A stretch of DNA of 64,000 bases from UBA6898 sp964463135 (lineage in GTDB: Bacteria; Nitrospirota; Thermodesulfovibrionia; Thermodesulfovibrionales; UBA6898): NCBI GenBank assembly GCA_964463135.1, contig CAYXBA010000006.1:93607-157606 (forward strand), written 5' to 3'. The stretch's first letter is position 1. Every line of letters starts with the position of its first letter. The notes beneath the pieces were generated by a model. It was not told the DNA's origin. It saw only the letters and a program-made list of their open reading frames with translations, and did no database searches. The translations under genes were made by a program, and so were the position numbers. Below, piece by piece: positions 8,180-16,390 of this stretch.

Positions 8180-10826
8180 CTGGCTGTTCCTCCTGATTGA
8201 GTCTGCGTACCAGTCCGCTGGCGCCGTCCATCTCCACCAGGTTTCCATTTTTGAGCCAGGCGGTAATGCCGGGAATGGAAACCACGGCCGGGATGCCCAT
8301 CTCGCGGGCCACGATGGCCGAGTGGGAGAGCAGGCTCCCCCTTTCGACCAGCAGACCAGAACAGGCTGGAAAAAGCATGATCCATCCGGGATCGGTGCGC
8401 TCTGCTACCAGGATCTCACCCTGGCGGATGACCGCACCGCGCGGATCGGTGATTACCCGCACAGTGCCGCGCACCACACCTGGACAGCAGCCAATCCCTT
8501 TCACGGTATCGCCCTTGGGCGCCGCCTGGGCAGCGACAGTGGAGCGACAGGTCTGGGCGTGGCTGACCATGCCCCGGGTTTCGAAGCGATCGGCCGGTGG
8601 CTCCATTGCGCGCCATCCGTCGAATTCGGCACGACGCAGGGCTACTAGGCCGCGCAGATTAGTACTTGAGGCGGTACCCTCCACGAAACCGAATATCTCG
8701 TCCTTATCCAGCCAGAATATGTCCCGCGGTCTGTCCAGGATTCCTTCGGCATGGAATCGCTTACCCATCTCAACGAAGATGCGACGCACCCGTCCGAAGA
8801 GGCGTGTACGCTCGAAGCGCAAGTTCTCCCGGTCCCGCACCCTGGCCCGGGCCTGATCCATTACCCAGCCGAAGAGCATGCGCTTCAGCGGCTTGCCGGC
8901 CAGAAGACCTCGCACCCTCTCTTCCGCCACTCGCCGAATGGCCCCTTCATCAAACGGCTGACCCGCCCCTTCGCTCCGGATCCGACGGGCGAATTCGCCG
9001 ATGGAACGCTGCAACGGCAGGGGATCGTCATGAAGCGTAGCGCTTTCCAGTTTCAGCTCATCCAGGCAGCGGTCGCCAAACTTCTCCAGATAGGCACTGT
9101 AGAGATGTCTCAGCTTTGTATGAGCCTCAATGGCCCGGCCGATGTCGGTATCTCCGTTAGCCAGCATTTCGGTCAGGACTCCATCCCCGGCCACCACCAA
9201 GGCCATCTCCCGCACCTGCCGAGCCGGTTCAGCACTGATCATGCCCCCTTCGCCTGACAGGAGATCGTTCTGCAGGGTTTCCTGGCCGTCATCACACCAG
9301 GAGGTCGTCAGCTTGCGCAGCAGACCATAGAACACCATGGCAAAAAAATCGTTTATCAGCGGCGCATCCCAACGGGTGAGCAGCTTCATCTCCAGCATGC
9401 GGTAATGGGCAACTAGTTCGTCGGGTCGCTGTTCTTCCAGAGGCGGGTCCGGGATGGCCAGGGCAGTGTTGAGCCGTTCGTAGAATTGAGGGATGCTCTT
9501 CTTCAGACCACGCAGATTCCGTACCAATCCGGAAACGCTTCTGATCAGGTTCAAGCGGTCCTGCCACGACGCCACCCGGTAGTTCGCCACCGCCTCAGTG
9601 ATGATCGCCTCCGGTATGCCATCCTTGACCCCCATCATCTGTTCCATGAAGCGCCGGTTGGTGGAGAAGCCCGGCAACAAGGCCAACAAGCGGTACCAGT
9701 TGAGCAGGTTGTAGTAGACCCTGCCCCGCACCAGCCCCAGCATGCGAGGAAAGATACATTCGTTGGCTGCAATAGCTTCGGCCGGCACCGCCATGATATG
9801 ACAGAATTGGCGATAGACCTCCTCGTAGATATGCCTAGCAAAAGAAAAGGTGAGCGGAGTGGTCACCCCGCCGTAACTCTCGGCGATGTTGCTGTTGTCC
9901 CAGATGTTAAGACCACCGTCCGGATCAGGCAGCAATGTCAGGGAGGTGATTGGACGGGATTGCAGCAGGTACAGGGCACCATCCTCTATTCCCCACTCAA
10001 TATCCTGAGGTCGCCCAAAATGATGATCGGCCTTGCGGGCTAACTCCGCGACTGCCAGAACCTGATCTGAACGCAGGCAGGCGCAGTTTGATTGTTCAGG
10101 TGTGACCACAACGCTACGGATCCCTTTGCCGGGATCTGCGCGATGTGCGATGCGTTTATTGGCGATCTGCTCGTCGATCACGGTTCCAGCCCGATTAACC
10201 CGCCAAGTATCGGCATCGCACTCTCCCGAAACGAGCGATGTGCCGAGACCGTAGACTCCGCTGACCACGGTGACGCCGCGCCTGCCGTTGACGGGGTCGG
10301 CGCTGAAGGCGACTCCGGCAGTATCGGCCGCCACCATGCGCTGCACCAAAACCGCAGGACAAACGGGCATCGGTGACAGACCTTTCTCACGACGATAAGC
10401 AAGAACTCGATCGCTAAATCCCGATCGCCAGACGTCAACCACTCTTGCGGGTACATCCGTCTGCGAAACAAAAAGAAACGAATCAAGTTGCCCGGCAAAG
10501 GAGTGCGCGCTACCATCCTCGTCCAGCGCCGAAGAACGAACCGCTACCAGTTCGCCTCGAGGGCACAGGGCGCCCAGTGCATGGACAAGCTCCCGCCGCA
10601 CGTCGTCGCTCAACGCGATTCGCTCCAGAGCCGACTGCACATGCATAGGGTCGCCTGAAGCAATATCCGTCATCTGGGAAGCCGTCAGGCTGGAATGGAA
10701 TGCCTCAGAAGCAACGACAAACCATGCTGGGACAGGGAGGCGCGCCGAATGCAAGGCCGCTAAAGCACCGGCTTTACCTCCCAGTAAGCTAAGCGGACCA
10801 CTGTTGCCAAGCAGAATGTAGCTCAT
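8169..10826 (-). CDS. PEP-synthase/rifampicin-phosphotransferase-like phosphotransferase
   Basis: 885 residues from an ATG at 10826 that overlaps the upstream stop by one base (TAATG) and is preceded by GGGAGG. The N-terminal ATP-grasp domain shows GGKAGALAAL (16-25), AVRSSALDEDG (95-105), AFSADPVNG and DIEWGIEDGALYLLQSRP. The C-terminal swivelling phosphohistidine domain shows LLSHSAIVAREMGIP, with the likely phosphorylated His near residue 835. The PEP-binding barrel of true PEP synthase is absent. This three-part architecture matches rifampicin phosphotransferase, where the middle domain binds the acceptor alcohol and ATP gives its beta-phosphate. By analogy it may phosphorylate an alcohol or prenyl phosphate made by the cluster; that is inference. 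Confidence 0.75.
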   Translation of the reverse strand: MSYILLGNSGPLSLLGGKAGALAALHSARLPVPAWFVVASEAFHSSLTASQMTDIASGDPMHVQSALERIALSDDVRRELVHALGALCPRGELVAVRSSALDEDGSAHSFAGQLDSFLFVSQTDVPARVVDVWRSGFSDRVLAYRREKGLSPMPVCPAVLVQRMVAADTAGVAFSADPVNGRRGVTVVSGVYGLGTSLVSGECDADTWRVNRAGTVIDEQIANKRIAHRADPGKGIRSVVVTPEQSNCACLRSDQVLAVAELARKADHHFGRPQDIEWGIEDGALYLLQSRPITSLTLLPDPDGGLNIWDNSNIAESYGGVTTPLTFSFARHIYEEVYRQFCHIMAVPAEAIAANECIFPRMLGLVRGRVYYNLLNWYRLLALLPGFSTNRRFMEQMMGVKDGIPEAIITEAVANYRVASWQDRLNLIRSVSGLVRNLRGLKKSIPQFYERLNTALAIPDPPLEEQRPDELVAHYRMLEMKLLTRWDAPLINDFFAMVFYGLLRKLTTSWCDDGQETLQNDLLSGEGGMISAEPARQVREMALVVAGDGVLTEMLANGDTDIGRAIEAHTKLRHLYSAYLEKFGDRCLDELKLESATLHDDPLPLQRSIGEFARRIRSEGAGQPFDEGAIRRVAEERVRGLLAGKPLKRMLFGWVMDQARARVRDRENLRFERTRLFGRVRRIFVEMGKRFHAEGILDRPRDIFWLDKDEIFGFVEGTASSTNLRGLVALRRAEFDGWRAMEPPADRFETRGMVSHAQTCRSTVAAQAAPKGDTVKGIGCCPGVVRGTVRVITDPRGAVIRQGEILVAERTDPGWIMLFPACSGLLVERGSLLSHSAIVAREMGIPAVVSIPGITAWLKNGNLVEMDGASGLVRRLNQEEQPDAQ

Positions 10827-11743
10827 TACCTGCCTCCCTGAACATGTCGAAGCAATAACGGTACCGCTCCCAGGCTCAGGTACATCAGCAGAGTCCAAGC
10901 GCCGGAAAAGAGCTCTATGCGCTTGTCGCTGCCGGGGAGTAGCGTGGAGTTGAAGGTCATCGCAAGCAGGAATGCGAAGGAGAGAAGGAAGAGCAGAAGC
11001 AGCGCTACCGGGGCGGCAAAGTCGATCAGCAACGCGCCGCGCCAAGCGCAGATGGCGGTAAGCAACATGGCCCCAAGCCAGACCAGCAGAGCCTTACGGC
11101 GCCCCCAGAGGAAGGAGTAGGTTTCGACCCCCTCTTCCTCGTCCTGAGGCACGCGGATCTTGCGACCGATCTCAATGACGATGCCGTTCAGGTAGCTGAC
11201 AGCCAAAAACCAGCCCAGTCCGCGAGGGGGTGCGGCGCCGGCTATGAGCCAGTCGCAGGCGGTGGCGTAGATGTCGAACACCGGCATGATGATCATGTGG
11301 GAAAGCATATAGAAGACAGGATGAGCTTTGAGCCATTCATGAACAAAGAACTCCTTGCTCATCAGGGCCAGCCAGGTCCAGGCCACAACCAACAGTAGTG
11401 CCTGCAGCGGTCGCAGCCAGAGGGAACCGGCCAGTTGGATGGCTGCAGCCCCAACGCCGATCCAGCCCAGCTCATGCAGGGTGACCAAGCCGCGCGGCAC
11501 AGGACGGTAGGGGCGCCAGCGGGCATCATCTTCAGCATCCTTGAACTCGTCAGCTATGCGCAGTTGCAGGAAAAACAGGAAAGCGGTGACAAAGGCCACA
11601 ATGGCTGCCGCCGGCCGCAGAGCGGTCTCTCCCCGCAACAAGGCAGAATAGCTCATGGCCGATAGGCTGAAGGCTAGGATCAGCGGGCCGTGGGCAAAAA
11701 CGGGGAAGCGCTCCTTCTGGTAGGTCCACCACTGGTTATTCAA
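10826..11743 (-). CDS. UbiA-family prenyltransferase-like membrane protein
   Basis: 305 residues with about eight membrane helices. The first Asp-rich motif is RIADEFKDAEDD followed by RPYRPVPRG (D65, D69, D72-73). The second acidic region is EIGRKIRVPQDEEEG (residues 191-205). These are the Mg-diphosphate-binding positions of UbiA enzymes, which join a prenyl diphosphate to an acceptor at the membrane. The acceptor cannot be told: quinone ring, sugar or glycerol phosphate are all known for the family. The TTG start overlaps the end of the HMG-CoA reductase gene by 8 bases and has GGAG upstream, so the two are probably coupled in translation. Confidence 0.75.
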   Translation of the reverse strand: MNNQWWTYQKERFPVFAHGPLILAFSLSAMSYSALLRGETALRPAAAIVAFVTAFLFFLQLRIADEFKDAEDDARWRPYRPVPRGLVTLHELGWIGVGAAAIQLAGSLWLRPLQALLLVVAWTWLALMSKEFFVHEWLKAHPVFYMLSHMIIMPVFDIYATACDWLIAGAAPPRGLGWFLAVSYLNGIVIEIGRKIRVPQDEEEGVETYSFLWGRRKALLVWLGAMLLTAICAWRGALLIDFAAPVALLLLFLLSFAFLLAMTFNSTLLPGSDKRIELFSGAWTLLMYLSLGAVPLLLRHVQGGR

Positions 11744-13034
11744 GGCGCTCTCCGGTCGCCGCCTGCTCTTTGCCTCGAGCCAGTTTCCGGTGCGCCCTTG
11801 TAAACTCGCCAGCGGCTAGCGCTCCGATGATGGAGAGCTCTCCCGCCAGGGCCAAACCGCAACAGACCTCTGCCAGTGCACGAGCATTACCCTCGCCGGA
11901 CAGCCCCATTAGTTCCAGACAGGCCCGCTGAGTTGGCAGCCCGGTGCCGCCCCCGACTGTGCCCACCATCAGATTCGGCAGGGTGACTGTCGCATAGAGC
12001 GCTCCGTCCGCTCGCACCTCGAGGCGGGTCACACCCACGGCGGACTCGGCGACGCATGCAGCATCCTGACCGCAGGCGATGTAAAGGGCTGCCAGACCGT
12101 TTGCGTAATGTCCCTGCACCCCGATGGTGCCGGAAAGTACTCCCCCAATGGCCGACATGCGCCAGTAATCCGTCATCCGTTGCGGTGTCGTATGAAGGAC
12201 CTGTTCCACCATCTCGGAGGGAATGGTCGCCTCGGCGGCAACCTTTTTGCCGCGAACATTCAAAAACGACTGGGCGCTGGCCTTTTTATCACCTGACATA
12301 TTGGCCTCGACAAAATAATACTCCGGCCGAACCGGAGAGCGTTCGCTGATCAGAGCACAGGCCGCCTCAGTAGCAATGGTAGCCATGTTCTGTCCAGAAG
12401 CATCGCCGGTAAGGAACTCCAGGATCAGGTAGACGTGATTGCCCTCAATGGTGATGCGCAAATCGGAAAGGGTGCCGTGCCGGGTGGTCGCCTCGGCCAC
12501 GGCACGGATCGACTCCATGTTCTCTATTGTCCAGGCCACGAATATCCCGGCATCTCTGGCATTGGCAAACGCGAAACCGGGGGATCGACAGACCCCTTCC
12601 GCCAAGAGCATGGCACTGCACCCGCCTGCCTGGGAGAGCAGGCAAGCCCCCCGGTGGTAAGAAGCCACAAGGGCCGCCTCGCTGGTGGCCAGAGGCAGGT
12701 AATAATCTCCCTTGGCAAACAGGCCGTTGACCCGCAGTGGTCCAGCCAGCCCCAGCGGCAGTCGCGTCACGCCGATGAAGTTCTCGATATTGCGGCTATA
12801 GCAGGCCATCTGTTCAATATCGATACTATCTAATAGAGATTCGCGAACGCCAGAAGGCGCTGCAATGCGCCGCCAGCGACGCGCTACAATTTCGGGTGTG
12901 ATGTGGGCTCCCCCCGGCACATGCTGAACCGGATTAGCAGTATTCGGTTCGAGGCGCTGGCGCAACTGTTCGCTGTTTTTTTCAAGTAATAGACGATCTA
13001 GAAAATTGCGTGCACGAAAAAAGTCGCTGGGCAT
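11736..13034 (-). CDS. class I hydroxymethylglutaryl-CoA reductase
   Basis: 432 residues, first gene of the seven-gene cluster. HMG-CoA reductase makes mevalonate with NADPH. All four catalytic residues of the family appear present: Glu84 in ENFIG, Lys251 in GDKKAS, Asp324 in CGQDAA and His415 in RAHRKL. The substrate and cofactor motifs LATSEAALVASYHRGA, TGDASGQNM and GGGTGLPTQ are intact. DKKAS replaces the usual DKKPA and the sequence after it departs from class I proteins. The ATG at 13034 is preceded by AAGGGGGA; a longer frame to 13181 has no such site. No other mevalonate-pathway gene is in the window. A decayed 5' copy of a related gene lies at 14839-14973. Confidence 0.9.
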   Translation of the reverse strand: MPSDFFRARNFLDRLLLEKNSEQLRQRLEPNTANPVQHVPGGAHITPEIVARRWRRIAAPSGVRESLLDSIDIEQMACYSRNIENFIGVTRLPLGLAGPLRVNGLFAKGDYYLPLATSEAALVASYHRGACLLSQAGGCSAMLLAEGVCRSPGFAFANARDAGIFVAWTIENMESIRAVAEATTRHGTLSDLRITIEGNHVYLILEFLTGDASGQNMATIATEAACALISERSPVRPEYYFVEANMSGDKKASAQSFLNVRGKKVAAEATIPSEMVEQVLHTTPQRMTDYWRMSAIGGVLSGTIGVQGHYANGLAALYIACGQDAACVAESAVGVTRLEVRADGALYATVTLPNLMVGTVGGGTGLPTQRACLELMGLSGEGNARALAEVCCGLALAGELSIIGALAAGEFTRAHRKLARGKEQAATGERLE

Positions 13035-13050
13035 AATATCCCCCTTTAAT

Positions 13051-13197
13051 TTAATAGCGCTCCCAACAGAAACCATGAAAAATCGAATAGGATTTACAGC
13101 AAGAGGATATATGAAGATATTCCCCAAAATGTCCTTCAGCATAATTTGTAAATACACAGGATTGTGGTAAATAGTTGCCAAGTGCTGAAGATTTCAC
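13051..13197 (-). CDS. possible 48-codon small ORF upstream of the HMG-CoA reductase gene
   Basis: A GTG-started frame preceded by a good ribosome site (AAGGAG, 8 bases before). It encodes a Cys- and aromatic-rich peptide starting KSSALGNYLPQSC and ending GFCWERY, and it stops 16 bases before the reductase ATG. I recognise no family. It could be a leader or small protein, or decayed sequence; the same DNA is also open in the reductase frame. Confidence 0.25.
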   Translation of the reverse strand: MKSSALGNYLPQSCVFTNYAEGHFGEYLHISSCCKSYSIFHGFCWERY

Positions 13198-13276
13198 TTA
13201 TCGATCTCCTTGTTGCTTCTGTAGTGTTTTTTAAATTGGTATATTGGCCACAGTCTCAAAAGTCCCGAGAATGCTG

Positions 13277-14785
13277 TCATAGAAGAGGCTTGATGGGCAT
13301 CAGCTGATAAAGCAGGACCTTGGTTCGTTTTGCAAACGAAGCGTAATGATCTGGATCGTCCTTGGCGGCGTCCCAACTGTTGTCCGGTGCCATATCAGTT
13401 TCGATAGCGGTCTCCACCGCTCGCGCCAGCGCCTCGTCATGGATAATCACGCCGACTTCGGTGTTCAGGTTCTCGGAACGCGGGTCGAAGTTGAATGTTC
13501 CGATATAGACGGTCTTCGTATCAATCACGAGTGTCTTGGCGTGAAGCGAAAAGACGGGGGCTTTGCAGCTTGTCTCCGGAGTGCGCTGCATCAGCTTGCG
13601 TTGTACATCCGGAGCGGGCTTGTACTCGTAAATCTGCAACCCCATTTTGAGCAGCCGGTGGCGCTGATTTCGATACCCGCTGAAGGCCTGAAGATTGTCG
13701 GTAGAGGCGAGGGAGTTGGTATTGATACGCACTGTAACACCGCGGCTGGTAATCCCGTGAAATAGGCCCAACGCTTTGTCCGACAGAACAAGATAGGGCG
13801 ACTGGATCACGACGCGCACTTGTGCGCTCTTGAGCAACTGCCCGAGCGCTGAGGTCGTCAGTCCCCCGCTGTCAAGCCGGACCTTATTGTCGTTCTTACC
13901 GGGCCGGTCGCTGATGAACTCCACGTTGCTCCAGGTCATCTGTTTCGCCAAGCGAGCAAAAGCAGCCGGTGTCGCTGCGATGGCCGCTTGTACCTCAGGG
14001 GCAAAATTCTCCGGTGATTTCGCGTACTCGTGCAGCTCGCGATAGAACTGCTTGATCTCCTCATCGACCACGCGCACGTTTTTCTGCATCAGACCCGTGC
14101 CGTCATATAGCTCCTCGACTTTTACACTCAGCTTGCTACTCCAGAAGCGTTCGAAGCTCGCCTGCATCGACTTGACCACTTTGCCGAGCAGCAACGCATC
14201 CCGGTCGCGAAAGTTGTAATCGTGGCTGTAGTCGAAGTACTCGGCCGCCATGTTCCGCCCGCCCGTGATGGCGACCGTGCCATCAATCACCATCACTTTG
14301 TCGTGCATGCGCTGATTGATGCCGCGGAAATCGGTCATCATATTAAACAGGCGACTCTGTATGGGAACGCCAACTGAGATTTGCGGGTTATAAATGCTGA
14401 TATCGATGTTCGGATGCCGGGCGAGCGCGAGCAGTGACTTGTCAGGAGCGTCGATCAGCAGGTCGTCCACAATAACCCGCACACGCACTCCTCGCTCTGC
14501 CGCGCTCAGCAGAGCCTCCGCTGCCAGGATGCCAATGTTGTCCGTGCTCCAGATAAAATACTGGACCTCGATCGACTTCTTTGCATGTTCTGCCAGCCAT
14601 GCCCGCGCCAACAGTGCTTCTGCTCCTGTGTCCAGCACATAAACCCCGCTCTTCCAAGCATGCGCCGCAATCTGGGCGTTGATGAACGCCATCGGAGCAT
14701 CGTTTGCAGCAAACGCAATCGATGCGAAGCCGGCACACAAGGCGAGCAATGCGATGACGACCCATCGTCCTTTTTTTATTACCAT
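13277..14785 (-). CDS. exported phospholipase D-family protein
   Basis: 502 residues with an N-terminal signal peptide (KKGRWVVIALLALCAGFASIAFA core, cleaved near AFA-AND), so it likely works in the periplasm. Two HKD motifs mark the phospholipase D superfamily: MHDKVMVIDGTVAITGG (about residue 160) and LHAKTLVIDTKTVYIGTFNFD (core LHAKTLVID, about residue 416). Members include cardiolipin synthases, phospholipases and nucleases. The export signal and the GGRN and NFDPRS motifs favour a phospholipid-acting enzyme of the cardiolipin-synthase type. It reads the same way as the cluster downstream, 242 bases away, and is flanked upstream by an HMG-CoA reductase remnant. This suggests it entered or recombined into the locus. 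Confidence 0.85.
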   Translation of the reverse strand: MVIKKGRWVVIALLALCAGFASIAFAANDAPMAFINAQIAAHAWKSGVYVLDTGAEALLARAWLAEHAKKSIEVQYFIWSTDNIGILAAEALLSAAERGVRVRVIVDDLLIDAPDKSLLALARHPNIDISIYNPQISVGVPIQSRLFNMMTDFRGINQRMHDKVMVIDGTVAITGGRNMAAEYFDYSHDYNFRDRDALLLGKVVKSMQASFERFWSSKLSVKVEELYDGTGLMQKNVRVVDEEIKQFYRELHEYAKSPENFAPEVQAAIAATPAAFARLAKQMTWSNVEFISDRPGKNDNKVRLDSGGLTTSALGQLLKSAQVRVVIQSPYLVLSDKALGLFHGITSRGVTVRINTNSLASTDNLQAFSGYRNQRHRLLKMGLQIYEYKPAPDVQRKLMQRTPETSCKAPVFSLHAKTLVIDTKTVYIGTFNFDPRSENLNTEVGVIIHDEALARAVETAIETDMAPDNSWDAAKDDPDHYASFAKRTKVLLYQLMPIKPLL

Positions 14786-14838
14786 GCTATTACGTATTGT
14801 CCCTCAGTATCTTGCCTGTGCTTTTCCCTTTAGGTCGT

Positions 14839-14973
14839 AATGGGGGTGCCCCTAGCATATGCTGAACCGGCCTTGAAGCATTCGATCCGAGACGCTGATT
14901 CAAGTATTCGCTGCTTTTCCGAACAATAAACAATCCAAAATATTTCGTGCATGAGAAAAATCACTGGATATAA
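14839..14973 (-). pseudogene. decayed 5' fragment of a second HMG-CoA reductase gene
   Basis: About 135 bases align with the first 45 codons of the intact reductase (12900-13036) almost without gaps. Translated pieces match: SDFSHARNILDCLL against SDFFRARNFLDRLL, and KSSEYLNQRLGSNASRPVQH against KNSEQLRQRLEPNTANPVQH. The start codon has become ATA and a one-base deletion shifts the frame into a stop. Similarity ends just upstream of the phospholipase D gene. The amino-acid divergence indicates a paralogue rather than a fresh duplication. Confidence 0.7.
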
Positions 14974-15047
14974 GCTTTTCCAATACTATTTACAGTGGTT
15001 TTCGGCTTGATGCATCCAGCCTTTACAATGCCGTAGTTTTTATAGAG

Positions 15048-15260
15048 TTACAAGTCTGGATCTGCCTGTAGTTGCTTTTTCAAGCTACCGCCTTTTACTG
15101 CCCAAACCAACTGCGGGGCAGTATTATTTCTTGTGACATAATTATACGCTGTGGCCATTAACAATAAACGGGATGGTTTCTCTGATTCTGTCCCCTGCGT
15201 AAGTGTAATTAAACATTCGGAAAATGTAAATACAAAAAAGATCATTGGCAAAAAGATCAT
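15048..15260 (-). CDS. hypothetical 70-residue ORF, possibly a remnant
   Basis: A small open frame that begins hydrophobic (MIFLPMIFFVF) and ends polar (VKGGSLKKQLQADPDL). I recognise no family and see no clear ribosome site. It lies in an AT-richer stretch next to the reductase remnant, so it may be a fragment of a lost gene. A 14-base direct repeat (15235-15248 and 15250-15263) overlaps its start. The rest of 14786-15422 shows no other gene. Confidence 0.2.
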   Translation of the reverse strand: MIFLPMIFFVFTFSECLITLTQGTESEKPSRLLLMATAYNYVTRNNTAPQLVWAVKGGSLKKQLQADPDL

Positions 15261-15323
15261 TGGATGTTGTAGGCCGACAGGGTGTAAGGGCGCGGAGATC
15301 CTGCGAGCGATCCATAGTTGATA

Positions 15324-15332
15324 TGCTACAAT
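15324..15332 (+). promoter_or_regulatory. possible extended -10 promoter of the PfkB kinase gene
   Basis: TGCTACAAT reads as an extended -10 element (TG, one base, TACAAT). There is no good -35. It would give an untranslated leader of roughly 85 bases before the ATG at 15423. Confidence 0.35.
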
Positions 15333-15363
15333 ACTATCGCTCTGTGGCAGAGTAATAAGGCGG

Positions 15364-15396
15364 TTTACGGTTGTTCAATTTTGAAGGCTCCGTAAA
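15364..15396 (+). promoter_or_regulatory. hairpin in the PfkB kinase leader
   Basis: TTTACGG (15364-15370) pairs with CCGTAAA (15390-15396), and TTCAA/TTGAA lies inside it, giving a two-part stem in the predicted leader. It ends about 15 bases before the G-rich ribosome site. No T-run follows and it matches no riboswitch I know. Confidence 0.3.
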
Positions 15397-15422
15397 GAGC
15401 TAGGTTAATAGGGGGGCCAATT

Positions 15423-16355
15423 ATGAATATCTTTATCTCGGGTTCGATGGCGTATGACAGGATCATGGACTTTCCCGGCTCGTTCGCCGACTATATCCTG
15501 CCGGACAAGATCCATGTGCTGAATGTCTGCTTCAATGTCACCAGCCTGACGGAGAAGTTCGGCGGCACTGCCGGCAATATCGCCTATTCCCTCAGCCTGC
15601 TTAATGAGAAGCCGCTGATCATCGCAACGATCGGCAAGGACTATGAGACCTATTTCGACTGGCTGAAGACGCATGCCATATCGAATGAAGGCATCTCGAT
15701 CATCCGGGAGGAGTTCACTGCCGGCGCGTATATCACCACAGACAAGTCGGACAACCAGATCACGGGCTTTAATCCTGGCGCCATGAAGCAGGCAACGAAC
15801 TATGACATCAGCTCAGCAGATCCGAAAAGTTCGGTCATGCTTCTTGCCCCGGGCAATCTGCAGGACATGATCGGATATGCCTCGCGCTGCCGGGAAAGGG
15901 GCATTCCTTACATCTGCGATCCCGGCCAGTCGCTGACCCTATGGACCGGTGAGCAGCTCAGGGACTGGATACGTGGGTCCATGATGCTGATCAGCAATGA
16001 CTACGAACTTGAGGTGATCATGAAGATGACCGGCCTGAAGAAGGAAGAGATCCTGGCCATGACCAAGATGATCATCACAACGCTTGGCGATAAAGGTTCC
16101 CTTATCAGCACGGAAGGCCAGGACATAGCAATTCCTGTTGCAAAGGTCTCTGATATCATGGACCCCACGGGTGCCGGAGATGCGTACCGGGCAGGACTGC
16201 TTAAAGGCCTTGCCATGAACAGGAACATCGAAGAGGCTGCGAAGATCGGTGCTGTGGCCGCTGCGTATGCTGTAGAGAATTACGGCACGCAGGAGCACAG
16301 GTACACGTACGAGGAATTTTCAGAAAGATATAAACAAAATTTCGGGCCTCTATAA
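15423..16355 (+). CDS. PfkB-family carbohydrate/nucleoside kinase
   Basis: 310 residues. The ribokinase-family N-terminal signature FGGTAGNIAYSLS (GG at 47-48) and C-terminal signature DPTGAGDAYRAGL are present, with the catalytic Asp at about 253. The family phosphorylates sugars or nucleosides using ATP. The early GSMAYDRIMDFPG and the overall length resemble bacterial adenosine-kinase-like members, but substrate specificity cannot be read with certainty. A G-run just before the ATG serves as ribosome site. It stands alone and converges with the M48 protease gene; no terminator with a T-run separates them. Confidence 0.85.
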   Translation: MNIFISGSMAYDRIMDFPGSFADYILPDKIHVLNVCFNVTSLTEKFGGTAGNIAYSLSLLNEKPLIIATIGKDYETYFDWLKTHAISNEGISIIREEFTAGAYITTDKSDNQITGFNPGAMKQATNYDISSADPKSSVMLLAPGNLQDMIGYASRCRERGIPYICDPGQSLTLWTGEQLRDWIRGSMMLISNDYELEVIMKMTGLKKEEILAMTKMIITTLGDKGSLISTEGQDIAIPVAKVSDIMDPTGAGDAYRAGLLKGLAMNRNIEEAAKIGAVAAAYAVENYGTQEHRYTYEEFSERYKQNFGPL

Positions 16356-16390
16356 ACGACGCTTCCCTTTGCGCTGCAGAGGGTTCAGAG

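Noticed and set aside
15235..15263. 14-base direct repeat as a target-site duplication
   Set aside because: The copies are separated by one base only, so they flank no element; simple slippage is more likely.
16356..16390. Hairpin between the PfkB and M48 genes as a terminator
   Set aside because: The stem is short (CCCTTTG/CAGAGGG) and has no T-run in either direction.
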